NCBI RefSeq assembly: GCF_021228235.1
Contig: NZ_JAJQRG010000012.1
Location: 1-64,000 of the forward strand
DNA length: 64,000 nucleotides
DNA from: Pseudophaeobacter flagellatus
GTDB taxonomy: Bacteria; Pseudomonadota; Alphaproteobacteria; Rhodobacterales; Rhodobacteraceae
Direction: 5' to 3'
Positions 17,574 through 25,955 of this stretch are shown in pieces. The notes under the pieces were generated by a model, which had not been told where the DNA came from, did not search any database, and worked only from the letters and a program-made list of their open reading frames with translations. Position 1 is the stretch's first letter; each line of letters begins with the position of its first letter. The translations under genes and the position numbers were made by a program.

Positions 17574-18917
17574 CTAGCGGGTTGCGGCTTCTACTGCGGC
17601 GGCTACCTCGGCCACGGTGGTGTTCAGCAGTCCTTCGTCTTCGCATTCTGCCATCACCCGGATCAGCGGCTCGGTGCCGGATTTGCGGATCAGCAGGCGG
17701 CCCTTGTCCTTGAGCACGGCTTCGGCGTCGCGAATGCTCGCCTGGACCGAGGCCAGTTCCAGCGGGGTTTGACCGGCGGTAAAGCGCACGTTCTGCAGCC
17801 GCTGTGGCACCGGATCAAACTGTGACAGCAGATGTGAGGCGCTCTGGCCGGTTTCCACCAGGGCGGCCAGCATATGCAGCCCGGCCATCAGCCCATCGCC
17901 CGTGGTGGCGTAATCGCTCATCACGATATGGCCGGATTGTTCGCCGCCCAGGTTAAAGCCGCCGGCCCGCATCCGTTCCACCACGTAGCGGTCGCCAACG
18001 GCGGTGCGTTCCAGCTTTAGCCCCTGCCCCTGCAGGTGGCGTTCCAGCCCGAGATTGGACATCACCGTTGCCACCAGGGCATTGCCGGCCAGGGTTCCGG
18101 CCTGGGCCCAGCGGCTGGCCAGAAGGGCCATCAGCTGATCGCCATCGGCCACCTTGCCGGTCTGGTCGATCAGGATCACCCGGTCGGCATCGCCATCCAG
18201 GCAGATGCCGACATCGGCACCATGGGCCAGCACCGCCGCCGCCGCTGCTGCGGGCTGGGTCGAGCCACAGTCGCGATTGATATTGAGCCCATCGGGGCTG
18301 ACCCCGAGGGGGACGACTTCAGCGCCCAATTCCCACAGTACTTCGGGGGCGGTGCGATGGGCCGCGCCATTGGCGCAGTCCAGAACCACCTTGAGCCCAT
18401 CCAGGCGAATGCCACGCGGCAGCGAGGATTTGACCCGCTCGCCATAGCGAAAGCGGGCGTCATCAATGCGTTTGGCCCGGCCGATATTCTGGGCCTGGGC
18501 CGGGGTGACGCCGGCGTCTATCAGGGCCTCGATTTCGGTTTCGGCCTGATCGGAGAGTTTGAAGCCATCGGGGCCAAAGAATTTGATGCCATTGTCCTGC
18601 GCCGGGTTATGGCTGGCCGAGATCATCACCCCAAGATCGGCGCGCATCGAACGGGTCATCAGCCCCACGGCAGGGGTTGGCACCGGCCCCAGCAGCAGCA
18701 CGTTCATGCCGGTCGAGGTGAGCCCGGCCGTGAGGGCGCTTTCGAACATATAGCCTGAAAGCCGGGTGTCCTTGCCAATCACCACCCGGTGCACGCCGCC
18801 GGCCTCGCGGCGGAAATACCGCCCCACGGCGGCGCCGATGCGCAGAGCCATATCTGCGGTCATCGGGTGGATATTGGCTGTGCCTCGCACCCCGTCAGTG
18901 CCAAATAAGTTGCGCAT
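17574..18917 (-). CDS. glmM: Phosphoglucosamine mutase
   Basis: GlmM converts glucosamine-6-phosphate to glucosamine-1-phosphate, the second step toward UDP-GlcNAc for peptidoglycan and surface glycans. The 447-residue protein has the family length. It begins [15 protein letters not shown], carries the phosphoserine loop [17 protein letters not shown], the metal-binding loop LDGDADRVI, and the C-terminal phosphate-binding loop [14 protein letters not shown] chose the ATG at 18917 because it gives the canonical N-terminus and has GGGAT about 6 nt upstream; an in-frame ATG at 18929 is an alternative. It stands alone on the minus strand, with the usual neighbour ftsH not in view. Confidence 0.96.
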   Translation of the reverse strand: MRNLFGTDGVRGTANIHPMTADMALRIGAAVGRYFRREAGGVHRVVIGKDTRLSGYMFESALTAGLTSTGMNVLLLGPVPTPAVGLMTRSMRADLGVMISASHNPAQDNGIKFFGPDGFKLSDQAETEIEALIDAGVTPAQAQNIGRAKRIDDARFRYGERVKSSLPRGIRLDGLKVVLDCANGAAHRTAPEVLWELGAEVVPLGVSPDGLNINRDCGSTQPAAAAAAVLAHGADVGICLDGDADRVILIDQTGKVADGDQLMALLASRWAQAGTLAGNALVATVMSNLGLERHLQGQGLKLERTAVGDRYVVERMRAGGFNLGGEQSGHIVMSDYATTGDGLMAGLHMLAALVETGQSASHLLSQFDPVPQRLQNVRFTAGQTPLELASVQASIRDAEAVLKDKGRLLIRKSGTEPLIRVMAECEDEGLLNTTVAEVAAAVEAATR

Positions 18918-19344
18918 TTTGCATCCCATGAATGTCGTTTCTGCCAGAGTGCAGCCAGGCGTAGAAAGCCCAGGCCTGCGGCGACAGGCTGTTGTGCCAG
19001 CATAAAGCCCCGCTTGTACAGGGCCAGAGGCGCAGTTTCGATCCGCCGCTGTGAGCGATATCCTGCTGTGGGGTACAGGGGAACAGCGGCTACAGGAGAG
19101 TATTGGGAGCAGGCCGATGCTGTGTGGGCGGCCGACCTGGCACCAAAGGCGGAACCAGCCTTCATATCGGTGCTGCGATAAGGCCAGATCGGGTCATGCG
19201 GATTTCAATATCCTGCCCTTAAAGCCTGCATAAAAGGGGCAATGGATGACTGTCCGGGCGAAAGACCCCGCAGTTTACTGGAGATAAAAGCAAATACTGG
19301 GACATTGCAGGGGATATTATACCTGATAGGCGCCATATTTGGCC
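18918..19344. other. Intergenic region between glmM and the epimerase gene
   Basis: A 427-bp region with no convincing gene on either strand. Short open frames here lack ribosome binding sites and family resemblance. It contains the glmM promoter (minus strand, upstream end near 18918-19100) and the 3' end of the ugd-epimerase transcript. I see no clear terminator hairpin with a T tract. Confidence 0.35.
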
Positions 19345-20370
19345 TTAGGGTGCCTGATCCCCATAGTAGCTGCGGTACCAGTCGACAAACTGCGCGACCC
19401 CCTCTGCCATGTCGGTTTTTGGCGCATAGCCTGTCAGCCGCTGCAACAGCGCGGCATCTGCCCAGGTTGCGGGCACATCACCGGCCTGGATCGGCATCAG
19501 GTTCTGCTGCGCCTTGATCCCCGTTGCTACCTCGATTGCTTTGATAAAGCTGGTGAGCTGCACACTGTCTGAATTGCCGATATTGACCACGCGCCAGGGC
19601 GCGACAGGCGATAGGCTGTCGCCGTCTTCAACCACACCGTTTTCAGGCGGTTCCGGCACCACATCGAGCAGCAGATGGATCGCCTCGACCAGATCGGTGA
19701 CATAGGTGAAATCCCGCTTCATATCGCCATGATTATAGACGTCGATCGGCTTGCCTTCCAAAATGGCCTTGGTGAATTTGAACAGGGCCATATCCGGGCG
19801 GCCCCATGGCCCGTAGACTGTAAAGAAGCGAAACATGGTTGTTGGCAGGCCATAGAGGTGAGCATAGGAATGCGCCATGCTCTCGGTCGATTTCTTGGTG
19901 GCAGCATAAAAGGACATCTGGTGATCGGCGCGCGCGGTCTCTCGATAGGGCATCGTGGTATTGGCGCCATAGGCAGAGGAGGTCGATGCCAACAGAAGGT
20001 GGCGCGGCGGATAGGCCCGGGCCGCTTCCAAGAGCTCAAACGTCCCGATAATATTGCTTTCCAGGTAGGACCGAGGGTTTTCTATCGAATAGCGAACCCC
20101 TGCCTGCGCCGCGAGATGGATCACATAGTCCGGCTTGTGACTGGCAAAGAGCTCCATCAAGAGCTGCGGATCTTCGATTTTGCCAATGACGGGAAGGAAG
20201 CTATCCTGCCCTTCCTTGGCCAGGATGGCATGGCGGGCTTGCTTGAGCGCGACACTGTAGTAGTCCGTGAGCGCATCAACCCCCACCACCTGATAGCCGT
20301 GTTGCAAAAGCAGCCTACACAGGTGAAAGCCGATAAACCCGGCCGATCCGGTGACAAGAACGGTCTGCAT
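19345..20370 (-). CDS. NAD-dependent sugar epimerase, UDP-glucuronate 4-epimerase-like
   Basis: A 341-residue extended SDR enzyme, probably interconverting UDP-glucuronate and UDP-galacturonate for polysaccharide synthesis. The NAD-binding loop TGSAGFIGFHL opens the protein, LTDYYSVALKQAR follows, and the catalytic parts STSSAYG and YAATKK (Tyr-x-x-x-Lys) are present. The FFTVYGPWGRPDMALFKFTK stretch is typical of the CapI/WbpP-like UDP-glucuronate epimerase group. It lies 8 bp after ugd, which makes UDP-glucuronate, so substrate supply and use are directly linked in one operon. The exact stereochemistry is inferred from the subfamily and neighbour. Confidence 0.88.
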   Translation of the reverse strand: MQTVLVTGSAGFIGFHLCRLLLQHGYQVVGVDALTDYYSVALKQARHAILAKEGQDSFLPVIGKIEDPQLLMELFASHKPDYVIHLAAQAGVRYSIENPRSYLESNIIGTFELLEAARAYPPRHLLLASTSSAYGANTTMPYRETARADHQMSFYAATKKSTESMAHSYAHLYGLPTTMFRFFTVYGPWGRPDMALFKFTKAILEGKPIDVYNHGDMKRDFTYVTDLVEAIHLLLDVVPEPPENGVVEDGDSLSPVAPWRVVNIGNSDSVQLTSFIKAIEVATGIKAQQNLMPIQAGDVPATWADAALLQRLTGYAPKTDMAEGVAQFVDWYRSYYGDQAP

Positions 20371-20378
20371 TATATCTT

Positions 20379-21545
20379 TTAATCCTCGCCGAACAAATCG
20401 CGGGTAAAGACCTTATCCGACACATCGCGAATGTCATCGGTCAGCCGGTTGGCGACAATAAGATCCGCCGCCGCCTTGAAGGCGTCAAGATCGCGGATCA
20501 CGCGACTGTGGAAGAAGTGGTCTTCCTCCATTACCGGTTCATAGATAATGACCTCGATGCCCTTGGCTTTCAGCCGCTTCATGATGCCCTGGATCGACGA
20601 CTGGCGGAAATTATCCGATCCGGCCTTCATCACCAGCCGGTGGATGCCGACGATTTTTGGCCCACGCATCAGGATCTGATCGGCAAGGAAATCTTTGCGG
20701 GTGTGGTTGGCGTCAACAATAGCGCGGATCAGGTTCTGTGGCACGTGATTGTAGTTGGCCAGCAGCTGTTTGGTGTCCTTGGGCAGGCAATAGCCACCAT
20801 AGCCAAATGACGGATTATTGTAATGACCGCCGATCCTTGGGTCGAGGCTGATGCCCTCGATGATCTGACGGCTATCCATGCCGCCGGCCATGGCATAGCT
20901 GTCCAGCTCGTTGAAAAAGGCAACCCGCATGGCGAGGTAGGTATTGGCAAAGAGCTTGATTGCCTCGGCCTCATCCGGGTCGGTGAAGAGGATTTCGACA
21001 TCTTTCTTCTGGGCGCCTTCCAGCAGGAGATTGGCAAAGATCCGGGCGGGCTCGGATCTCTCTCCGACGATGATGCGGCTGGGATGCAGGTTGTCGTAGA
21101 GGGCGCGGCCTTCGCGCAGGAATTCCGGTGAAAAGATCAGTTGATCCGTCGCAAGCCGGGCGCGCAGGCCGCGTACATAGCCCACCGGAATGGTCGATTT
21201 GATGATGATGGTGGCCTTTGGATTGGCCTGCATGACCTCTGTCACGACAGCTTCGACGGTGGAGGTGTCAAAGGAGTTGGTCTGCGCGTCATAATTGGTT
21301 GGTGTTGCGACGATCACATAATCCGCATCCTGGTAAGCGGCGGCTCCGTTGGTTGTGGCGCTGAGCTTGAGATCTCGCGTCGCAAGGAAATCTTCCAGTT
21401 CGGGGTCGGCGATGGGGCTCTGGTTGGAATTGACCATCGCGACACGATCCTCGGCGATATCAACAGTAACGACCTCGTGGTTCTGGGCCAGCAGCACCGC
21501 GTTGGAAAGTCCTACATAGCCAATTCCGGCAACAGCAATTTTCAT
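20379..21545 (-). CDS. ugd: UDP-glucose 6-dehydrogenase
   Basis: Oxidises UDP-glucose to UDP-glucuronate with two NAD+, providing an acidic sugar for exopolysaccharide. The 388-residue protein starts [16 protein letters not shown] (dinucleotide-binding fold). It has STIPVGYV and FSPEFLREG, the central helix region [18 protein letters not shown], and the catalytic cysteine in [14 protein letters not shown] chose the ATG at 21545 with AGGA 8 nt upstream; an in-frame ATG at 21554 overlaps that ribosome binding site. Upstream, and overlapping its 5' end by a few bases, is a manC fragment, suggesting ugd was joined to a former mannose-nucleotide gene. The UDP-glucuronate epimerase gene follows directly. 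Confidence 0.94.
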   Translation of the reverse strand: MKIAVAGIGYVGLSNAVLLAQNHEVVTVDIAEDRVAMVNSNQSPIADPELEDFLATRDLKLSATTNGAAAYQDADYVIVATPTNYDAQTNSFDTSTVEAVVTEVMQANPKATIIIKSTIPVGYVRGLRARLATDQLIFSPEFLREGRALYDNLHPSRIIVGERSEPARIFANLLLEGAQKKDVEILFTDPDEAEAIKLFANTYLAMRVAFFNELDSYAMAGGMDSRQIIEGISLDPRIGGHYNNPSFGYGGYCLPKDTKQLLANYNHVPQNLIRAIVDANHTRKDFLADQILMRGPKIVGIHRLVMKAGSDNFRQSSIQGIMKRLKAKGIEVIIYEPVMEEDHFFHSRVIRDLDAFKAAADLIVANRLTDDIRDVSDKVFTRDLFGED

Positions 21546-21853
21546 AGTTGGCATCCTGTTTTGCGTTGTATCGTATCCGCCCCGAGGGCAGCAGAGGTTC
21601 GTCTGTTCTGGGCGCAGCCTTTCCAGGAACTGCCAGTCTGGACCTCGACCAGCACCATCGGTGCGGAAAAATCAACGCCGTTCCCTTGCTTTACCACCCG
21701 CAGTGTCCAGGCCTGAAACAAGGCCTCTTCCCCCTCAGAGGGGACAAATTGCTTGGGGTCGCTTTTGCGCGATAGCGGCCACAAACGGATGCCCGAGCCC
21801 CCGCACAGAAGAATGGGGATGCTTGGGGTCACAAGAACTACTCTATCAAGCAA
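21542..21853 (-). pseudogene. N-terminal fragment of mannose-1-phosphate guanylyltransferase
   Basis: A frame of 103 residues with IPILLCGGSGIRLWPLSRKSDPKQF, the nucleotide-binding signature of ManC/AlgA/CpsB-type GDP-mannose pyrophosphorylases (usually GGSGTRLWPLSR; the Thr is Ile here). Intact enzymes have about 470 residues. Similarity fades after about residue 70 (FSAPMVLVE), and the frame ends in unrelated sequence that abuts ugd. No downstream part of the gene is seen nearby. This is a truncated relic from recombination, although a short peptide could still be translated and its promoter may now drive ugd and the epimerase gene. Confidence 0.75.
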
Positions 21854-22423
21854 TAATTACAATGCGATATTGGTAGCGAAGCTTTGAATTTGAGACAAGG
21901 CAGCGCGCCATCTTGGCGTTGATATTTGGCCCCAGAACACGAGTTTGTGGCCAAATCCATTGCGGCGCCTGGCTGTGTGAAACCAGCCAAATATCTGGCC
22001 GACATGCAAGTTGAATCCCCTGGTAAATCCCCAGGGGACGATACAGCCGGTACGTGATTGCCTTGCAGTCATGGGCTGAAATGGCGCTGGTGCTGTTGAG
22101 TTATTGCAATTTCAGCATGATCTGGACACCGCAAGCCAGAAAGGCTTGATCCCGGATCTTTAGCAAACCCAAATGAACGCGACAGGTTCTGGAGGCTGAA
22201 TGGATTGCACAATTGCAGGTTTGGCCAGAGTGCTGCGACAGAGTCAGAGTGCGCGGGACCAAAGCGGCGGTGACAAAAAGGCGGGCCTTTTCAGACCCGC
22301 CTTTTGAATGTTGTGTTGCTGACTCTGTGTGACCTATCCCGCCGAAGCTTCTCCTAAACTGCGCCAGTTTCTGCCAGTTTCAGTTTCTGCCTGTCTCTGG
22401 GGGCAAGGTCACCCCAACTGGGA
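21854..22423. other. Gene-poor region between manC relic and yjbE
   Basis: A 570-bp region without a supported gene. It contains an 8-bp hairpin (TCCCCTGG at 22013-22020 with CCAGGGGA at about 22028-22035) and the terminator of the yjb unit at 22276-22305. A 71-codon minus-strand frame at 21857-22072 has no recognisable homology. The lack of genes next to a broken manC suggests a recombination scar. The promoter feeding the manC relic and possibly ugd should lie here on the minus strand. Confidence 0.35.
22276..22305 (-). terminator. Rho-independent terminator downstream of yjbE
   Basis: A 10-bp inverted repeat (AAAAGGCGGG at 22276-22285 and CCCGCCTTTT at 22296-22305) forms a stem which, read on the minus strand, ends in CCCGCCTTTTT. 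The stem and T run lie about 120 bp after the yjbE stop, where the yjbH-yjbF-yjbE transcript should end. The symmetry means it could also work on the plus strand. Confidence 0.75.
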
Positions 22424-22744
22424 TCAGTCTGTTGTTGTCGTTGTTGTTGTGCCTGTGCTCTCATCGTCATTGGTGACCACTGCGATCACAAGGGCAGCAG
22501 CAGCAGCAGCAGCTCCGATACCGAGTCCACCACCCAGCCCGCCAAGGCCACCGCCTGCACCAGCACCAGCAGCACCACCGCCGCCTGCACCACCAGCAGC
22601 ACCACCGCCGCCTGCACCACCACCGCCTGCACCAGTGGCTTGGTTGGTTACGGTGGGGGAGACAGCATCAGGATCGACGGCCTGAGCGTAGCTGGCGGTT
22701 GTGGTGGCTGCTGTCAGAAGCAGGGCTGCAATCATCTTGTTCAT
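22424..22744 (-). CDS. yjbE: Small Gly/Ala-rich exported protein, YjbE/GfcA-like
   Basis: A 106-residue exported protein. A signal peptide (MNKMIAALLLTAATTTASYAQA) is followed by glycine/alanine repeats, a hydrophobic alanine-rich patch (IGAAAAAAALVIAVV) and a Thr-rich tail ending GTTTTTTTD. E. coli YjbE (and the related GfcA), first gene of an exopolysaccharide operon, has the same architecture and a near-identical poly-Thr tail as I recall it. The neighbours yjbF and yjbH support the call. The ATG at 22744 has AAGGAG 10 nt upstream; the longer frame from 22780 lacks a good site. The repeat-coding DNA (GCN/GGN triplets, 22495-22640) may vary in length between strains. Its molecular role in the polysaccharide pathway is unknown. 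Confidence 0.75.
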   Translation of the reverse strand: MNKMIAALLLTAATTTASYAQAVDPDAVSPTVTNQATGAGGGGAGGGGAAGGAGGGGAAGAGAGGGLGGLGGGLGIGAAAAAAALVIAVVTNDDESTGTTTTTTTD

Positions 22745-22891
22745 AATCCAAAAGCTCCTTTGGAGAGTTGTTTGCGACAACCCTAAGCGAGCTGACGGTC
22801 AATTTCAACTTAAGGCATAGAGGGGAATAGCTTGCGGAATGGTATTTAAGAGGAAAATTGCTCGAATATTTCGAACCTGTGGCAAAAACGC

Positions 22892-23626
22892 TCAGCTTGC
22901 AAGGTTTCGGATGCGCAGATACCCGGTTTCCGGCCCGGCCCACTGGCGAGATTTCCAAATTTTTTGACTACGGGAATCAACCCAGTACTCATTGATGATT
23001 TCTGTCTTGCGTCCATCTGGATCGCGCCCTTCGCAGCGTTCTTGCAGGTGCTGAGTGGTAAAGTGGCGCTCATATATTTCAAGCGTTTCGCGGCCCAGCT
23101 GCTGCAATTCGCAGGCCATGGTGATGCGCCGTTCTTCGCTGTTGCCGCCGCGCAGGTAATAGCGGCGCAGCCCGCCCTGGGCCGGGCCGACAATGTTTTC
23201 CTGCACCGGGACATCGGCAGAGATCAGGTTTCCGGGCAGGCCACGGGTGCCAATCAGCAGGCCATTGCGGAAAAATAAGGCAATGTCATCATTGGTGCTC
23301 CAGGTGGTGATTTCACCGGGCAGATCGTCATGCCGCACCCGCAGCAGCCCGACATAGCCAGTCAGGTCACGGTTTTCGATATAGACTTCAAGATGCGGGT
23401 TCCCCAGCTGATCGAGCAAGGCGCGGTTGACCGTGACCGGTGTGGGATCTGGCGCGCGGTAATCGGAAATTACCTCGCGGATGGCCTGGCCCAGCACAAC
23501 AGAACTCCTGGCCTCTTCCGGGCCCGTGCTGCAGGCTGCGGTGCCAAGCAGCAGCACCAGCCCGGCAAGGGATTTGAACAGGGTTCGGGCCCTTGGCCCC
23601 GTGGCGCGGCGCGGCAGATACGTCAT
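22892..23626 (-). CDS. yjbF: YjbF/GfcB-family outer-membrane lipoprotein
   Basis: A 244-residue lipoprotein of the YjbF (group 4 capsule GfcB) family, associated with exopolysaccharide production. The signal peptide ends in a lipobox (LLLGTAAC), placing Cys at about residue 32. The mature protein includes VVLGQAIREVISDYRAP, ISADVPVQENIVGPAQGG and a C-terminal part ending IWKSRQWAGPETGYLRI, typical of the family. Its ATG overlaps the stop of yjbH by 4 nt, so the two are translationally coupled, and yjbE follows 147 bp downstream. In E. coli the order is yjbE-F-G-H; here it is H-F-E and no yjbG is present. Confidence 0.85.
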   Translation of the reverse strand: MTYLPRRATGPRARTLFKSLAGLVLLLGTAACSTGPEEARSSVVLGQAIREVISDYRAPDPTPVTVNRALLDQLGNPHLEVYIENRDLTGYVGLLRVRHDDLPGEITTWSTNDDIALFFRNGLLIGTRGLPGNLISADVPVQENIVGPAQGGLRRYYLRGGNSEERRITMACELQQLGRETLEIYERHFTTQHLQERCEGRDPDGRKTEIINEYWVDSRSQKIWKSRQWAGPETGYLRIRNLAS

Positions 23627-25845
23627 TCCCAGAACCTCGCGCGTTGCTCTTGCAGGCTGTTGCGGTGGGCCGTGCGGATGGATCCGTAAAGGCGCCCGGG
23701 CACCGATACCCGCTGACCGCCATCGCGCTGGGTGGGGCGAATGGTCAGACCATAGCCGCGGCGGTTGGGCTTGCCCAGCATCCAGGCCAGCGGAATGCGA
23801 AAGCGAAAGCCCTTGTCAAAAGAGCCTTCGCCGAAGTCTGCGGCCGAGACATTGGTCAGGGTGAAGAAGGCCCCGACAACCCAGCCATTGCTGAAGATCC
23901 GATCCAGGCTGAGGGTGCCGCCATAATCGCCCGCCAGGTAGCGCCCCGCATCCAGTTGCAGATGGTAGTCATGGCCCAGCTGGTAATAAAGAGAGCCATG
24001 GCCGGTAAAGGTCTTGTAGTCGCGAAAGCCCAGCCGCTGGTCATAGTCGCGCTGGACCACATAGTTTGCCTCGACCCCCAGGGCCAGTTTGCTGTTCACC
24101 GGCTTCCACAGGACTTCGCCTGAGATCCCGCCATACATGGTTTCAAACAGACCGGCGCTGGCGCGGGCATAGAGATTGCGGCCGGGCTTCCAGTGCCGCA
24201 TCACATAGAGGTTTTCCAGAGTGGTGCCATATTGTGCATATGCTGCCACATCGGTGCGCACATGGGGCAGGACCGAATTGGATTCACGCGAGCGTTTTAC
24301 ATTGCCCGCCAGGCGCTGACGCAGCGCCCCGGCAATGAACCAGCCCGGCGCCGGGGCATAGCTGGCGGCCAGATCGACGCCGATATCTAGGCGGAAGGGG
24401 CGGCTCGGATCAAAGTAAGAGGGCTTGGTATAGGGGGAAATGCTGCGGGAGAAAGCAGGATAGAGTTCGTTGGAAAAGACCGCGTCTTCGGCCAGCGGGC
24501 GGGCGTCGCTGATGGCGCTGACCGCCAGAATGGCTTCGCTGGCCTGCGGGTTGAATTCCTGGGCCTCTAGATCGGAACGGCGCAGGGTGACGGTCGACAG
24601 TCCGACGCCATTGCGCACCGGGGTGATGCGGAAGGTCTCAACCGAGGCTGGCAGGGTGGCGGCCATGGCGCGGGCGACGCGCCCCACTGCCTGCATTTCC
24701 GACTGATAGCGCGGGTTGCGATAGCGCAGTTCCACCTCGGTGCCGGTAAAGTGGATTGCCTCGAGGATCAGCCCGTCCTTTTTCAAGGCCGCGGCGGCCT
24801 GATCGCGAAACACCGTGGTCTGGCGGCTGCTTTGGGGCCAGTCCTGATTCCAGTCGTTTTCCCCGACGGCCCATTCACTGCGCGGCAGGATTGGCGCGGC
24901 GGCGGGCACCAGCATTGGCGTCATCGGCTGGCGCGGGTTCAGCTGGAACTGGGCGGTAAAGCCGACTTCAGAGCCATAGAGATAATAGGCGCCCAGACGG
25001 GTGCGGTTGCTGTACTGGTATTCGGCGCCAAAGTTCAGCGAGGATTTGCGCTCAAACACATCCGAGACCTGGGTCTCGGTGGTATAGGCATCGCTGGAAT
25101 ATTCCGCCTTCAGGCTCCAGCGATCGTTGGGCTGCCATTCAATGCCGCCAAAGGGGGCAAAATCGCCGCGAAACCACTGGTCATAAGACAGCTGGCCGCC
25201 GGTGCCGCCGCCGACAAAGTTGGGGCGCTGGCCGCCAATATTGCCAATGGCCCCGGAAGAGCCAAGCCGCCCCCAACCAAGGCCTGCGCTGAGCTTCAGC
25301 AGGCCGGGGCCGCTGCGCCGCGACAGCGCCGGGGTCTGGAAGCGTTTGGTGGCAACAAAATATTCCGCCGCATAGACGCCTGTACCGGCAAAATCCTGCA
25401 GGCCCATGGTCACCTCTGGCAGGTATTTCCCTTCCTTCCAGAGCCGCGCCCGCACATCAAAGCCGCGGTCGTAATAGGTGGAAAAGCCAAACAGGTTCAG
25501 GTTGCGGATGCCATTGTAGCGAAAGCTGGTCGAGAGCCAGGGCAGCGCCTGAAAGGTGATGTTGTAGCGGCTTTGGCCGCCAAACCAGGAATAGCTGACC
25601 GCATAGGTCGCATCCGGCAGCATCTCGGCCGAGGGCGTGTCCAGCAAACCGGGTGAGCCATAAAAGTTCAGCGCGGGCGGCGGCAGTGGTTTGAACCGGG
25701 GCGCGGCCTCGGCGCTGCCCGGCGCGGGGTCATGCGGCGTTCGGGTGATATCCGGGCCCCAGGCCAGGGTCGCCGAGGCACCACAGACCAGAACAGCAGC
25801 GCTGCCCAGGGTGGTCCTGAACGTGAAGAAAGAGCGGCGTATCAC
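23623..25845 (-). CDS. yjbH: YjbH/GfcD-family outer-membrane beta-barrel protein
   Basis: A 740-residue exported protein with a Sec signal (FRTTLGSAAVLVCGASATLA). The opening LNFYGSPGLLDTPSAEMLPDA is the hallmark of YjbH proteins, predicted outer-membrane barrels of exopolysaccharide systems. The first half (about 55-330) and second half (about 440-720) are rich in alternating aromatic/polar strands (GGQSRYNITFQALPWLSTSFRY, ARASAGLFETMYGGISGEV). A small periplasmic domain with RYRNPRYQSEMQAVGRVARA lies between them. It is first in the yjbH-yjbF-yjbE unit and probably forms part of the export or modification path at the outer membrane. The upstream capD-like gene lies 110 bp away on the same strand. 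Confidence 0.87.
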   Translation of the reverse strand: MIRRSFFTFRTTLGSAAVLVCGASATLAWGPDITRTPHDPAPGSAEAAPRFKPLPPPALNFYGSPGLLDTPSAEMLPDATYAVSYSWFGGQSRYNITFQALPWLSTSFRYNGIRNLNLFGFSTYYDRGFDVRARLWKEGKYLPEVTMGLQDFAGTGVYAAEYFVATKRFQTPALSRRSGPGLLKLSAGLGWGRLGSSGAIGNIGGQRPNFVGGGTGGQLSYDQWFRGDFAPFGGIEWQPNDRWSLKAEYSSDAYTTETQVSDVFERKSSLNFGAEYQYSNRTRLGAYYLYGSEVGFTAQFQLNPRQPMTPMLVPAAAPILPRSEWAVGENDWNQDWPQSSRQTTVFRDQAAAALKKDGLILEAIHFTGTEVELRYRNPRYQSEMQAVGRVARAMAATLPASVETFRITPVRNGVGLSTVTLRRSDLEAQEFNPQASEAILAVSAISDARPLAEDAVFSNELYPAFSRSISPYTKPSYFDPSRPFRLDIGVDLAASYAPAPGWFIAGALRQRLAGNVKRSRESNSVLPHVRTDVAAYAQYGTTLENLYVMRHWKPGRNLYARASAGLFETMYGGISGEVLWKPVNSKLALGVEANYVVQRDYDQRLGFRDYKTFTGHGSLYYQLGHDYHLQLDAGRYLAGDYGGTLSLDRIFSNGWVVGAFFTLTNVSAADFGEGSFDKGFRFRIPLAWMLGKPNRRGYGLTIRPTQRDGGQRVSVPGRLYGSIRTAHRNSLQEQRARFWE

Positions 25846-25955
25846 GGGATTGGGGCTGCCTTATTCGCTGACGTGTTTTATGCAGGTGTTTCAGGGGTTA
25901 GACCACGGAACCCGCAAAGGGATCAACGCTGGCGCGGCCACAGGACCTCTGCGGC

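Noticed and set aside
21857-22072. A 71-codon minus-strand frame that might be a transposase remnant next to the manC fragment
   Set aside because: No recognisable transposase motif, inverted terminal repeats or target duplication could be seen.
22495-22640. Triplet-rich repeats that might be a microsatellite or array
   Set aside because: They are in frame within the yjbE-like gene and encode its Gly/Ala-rich domain; only possible length variation is worth noting.
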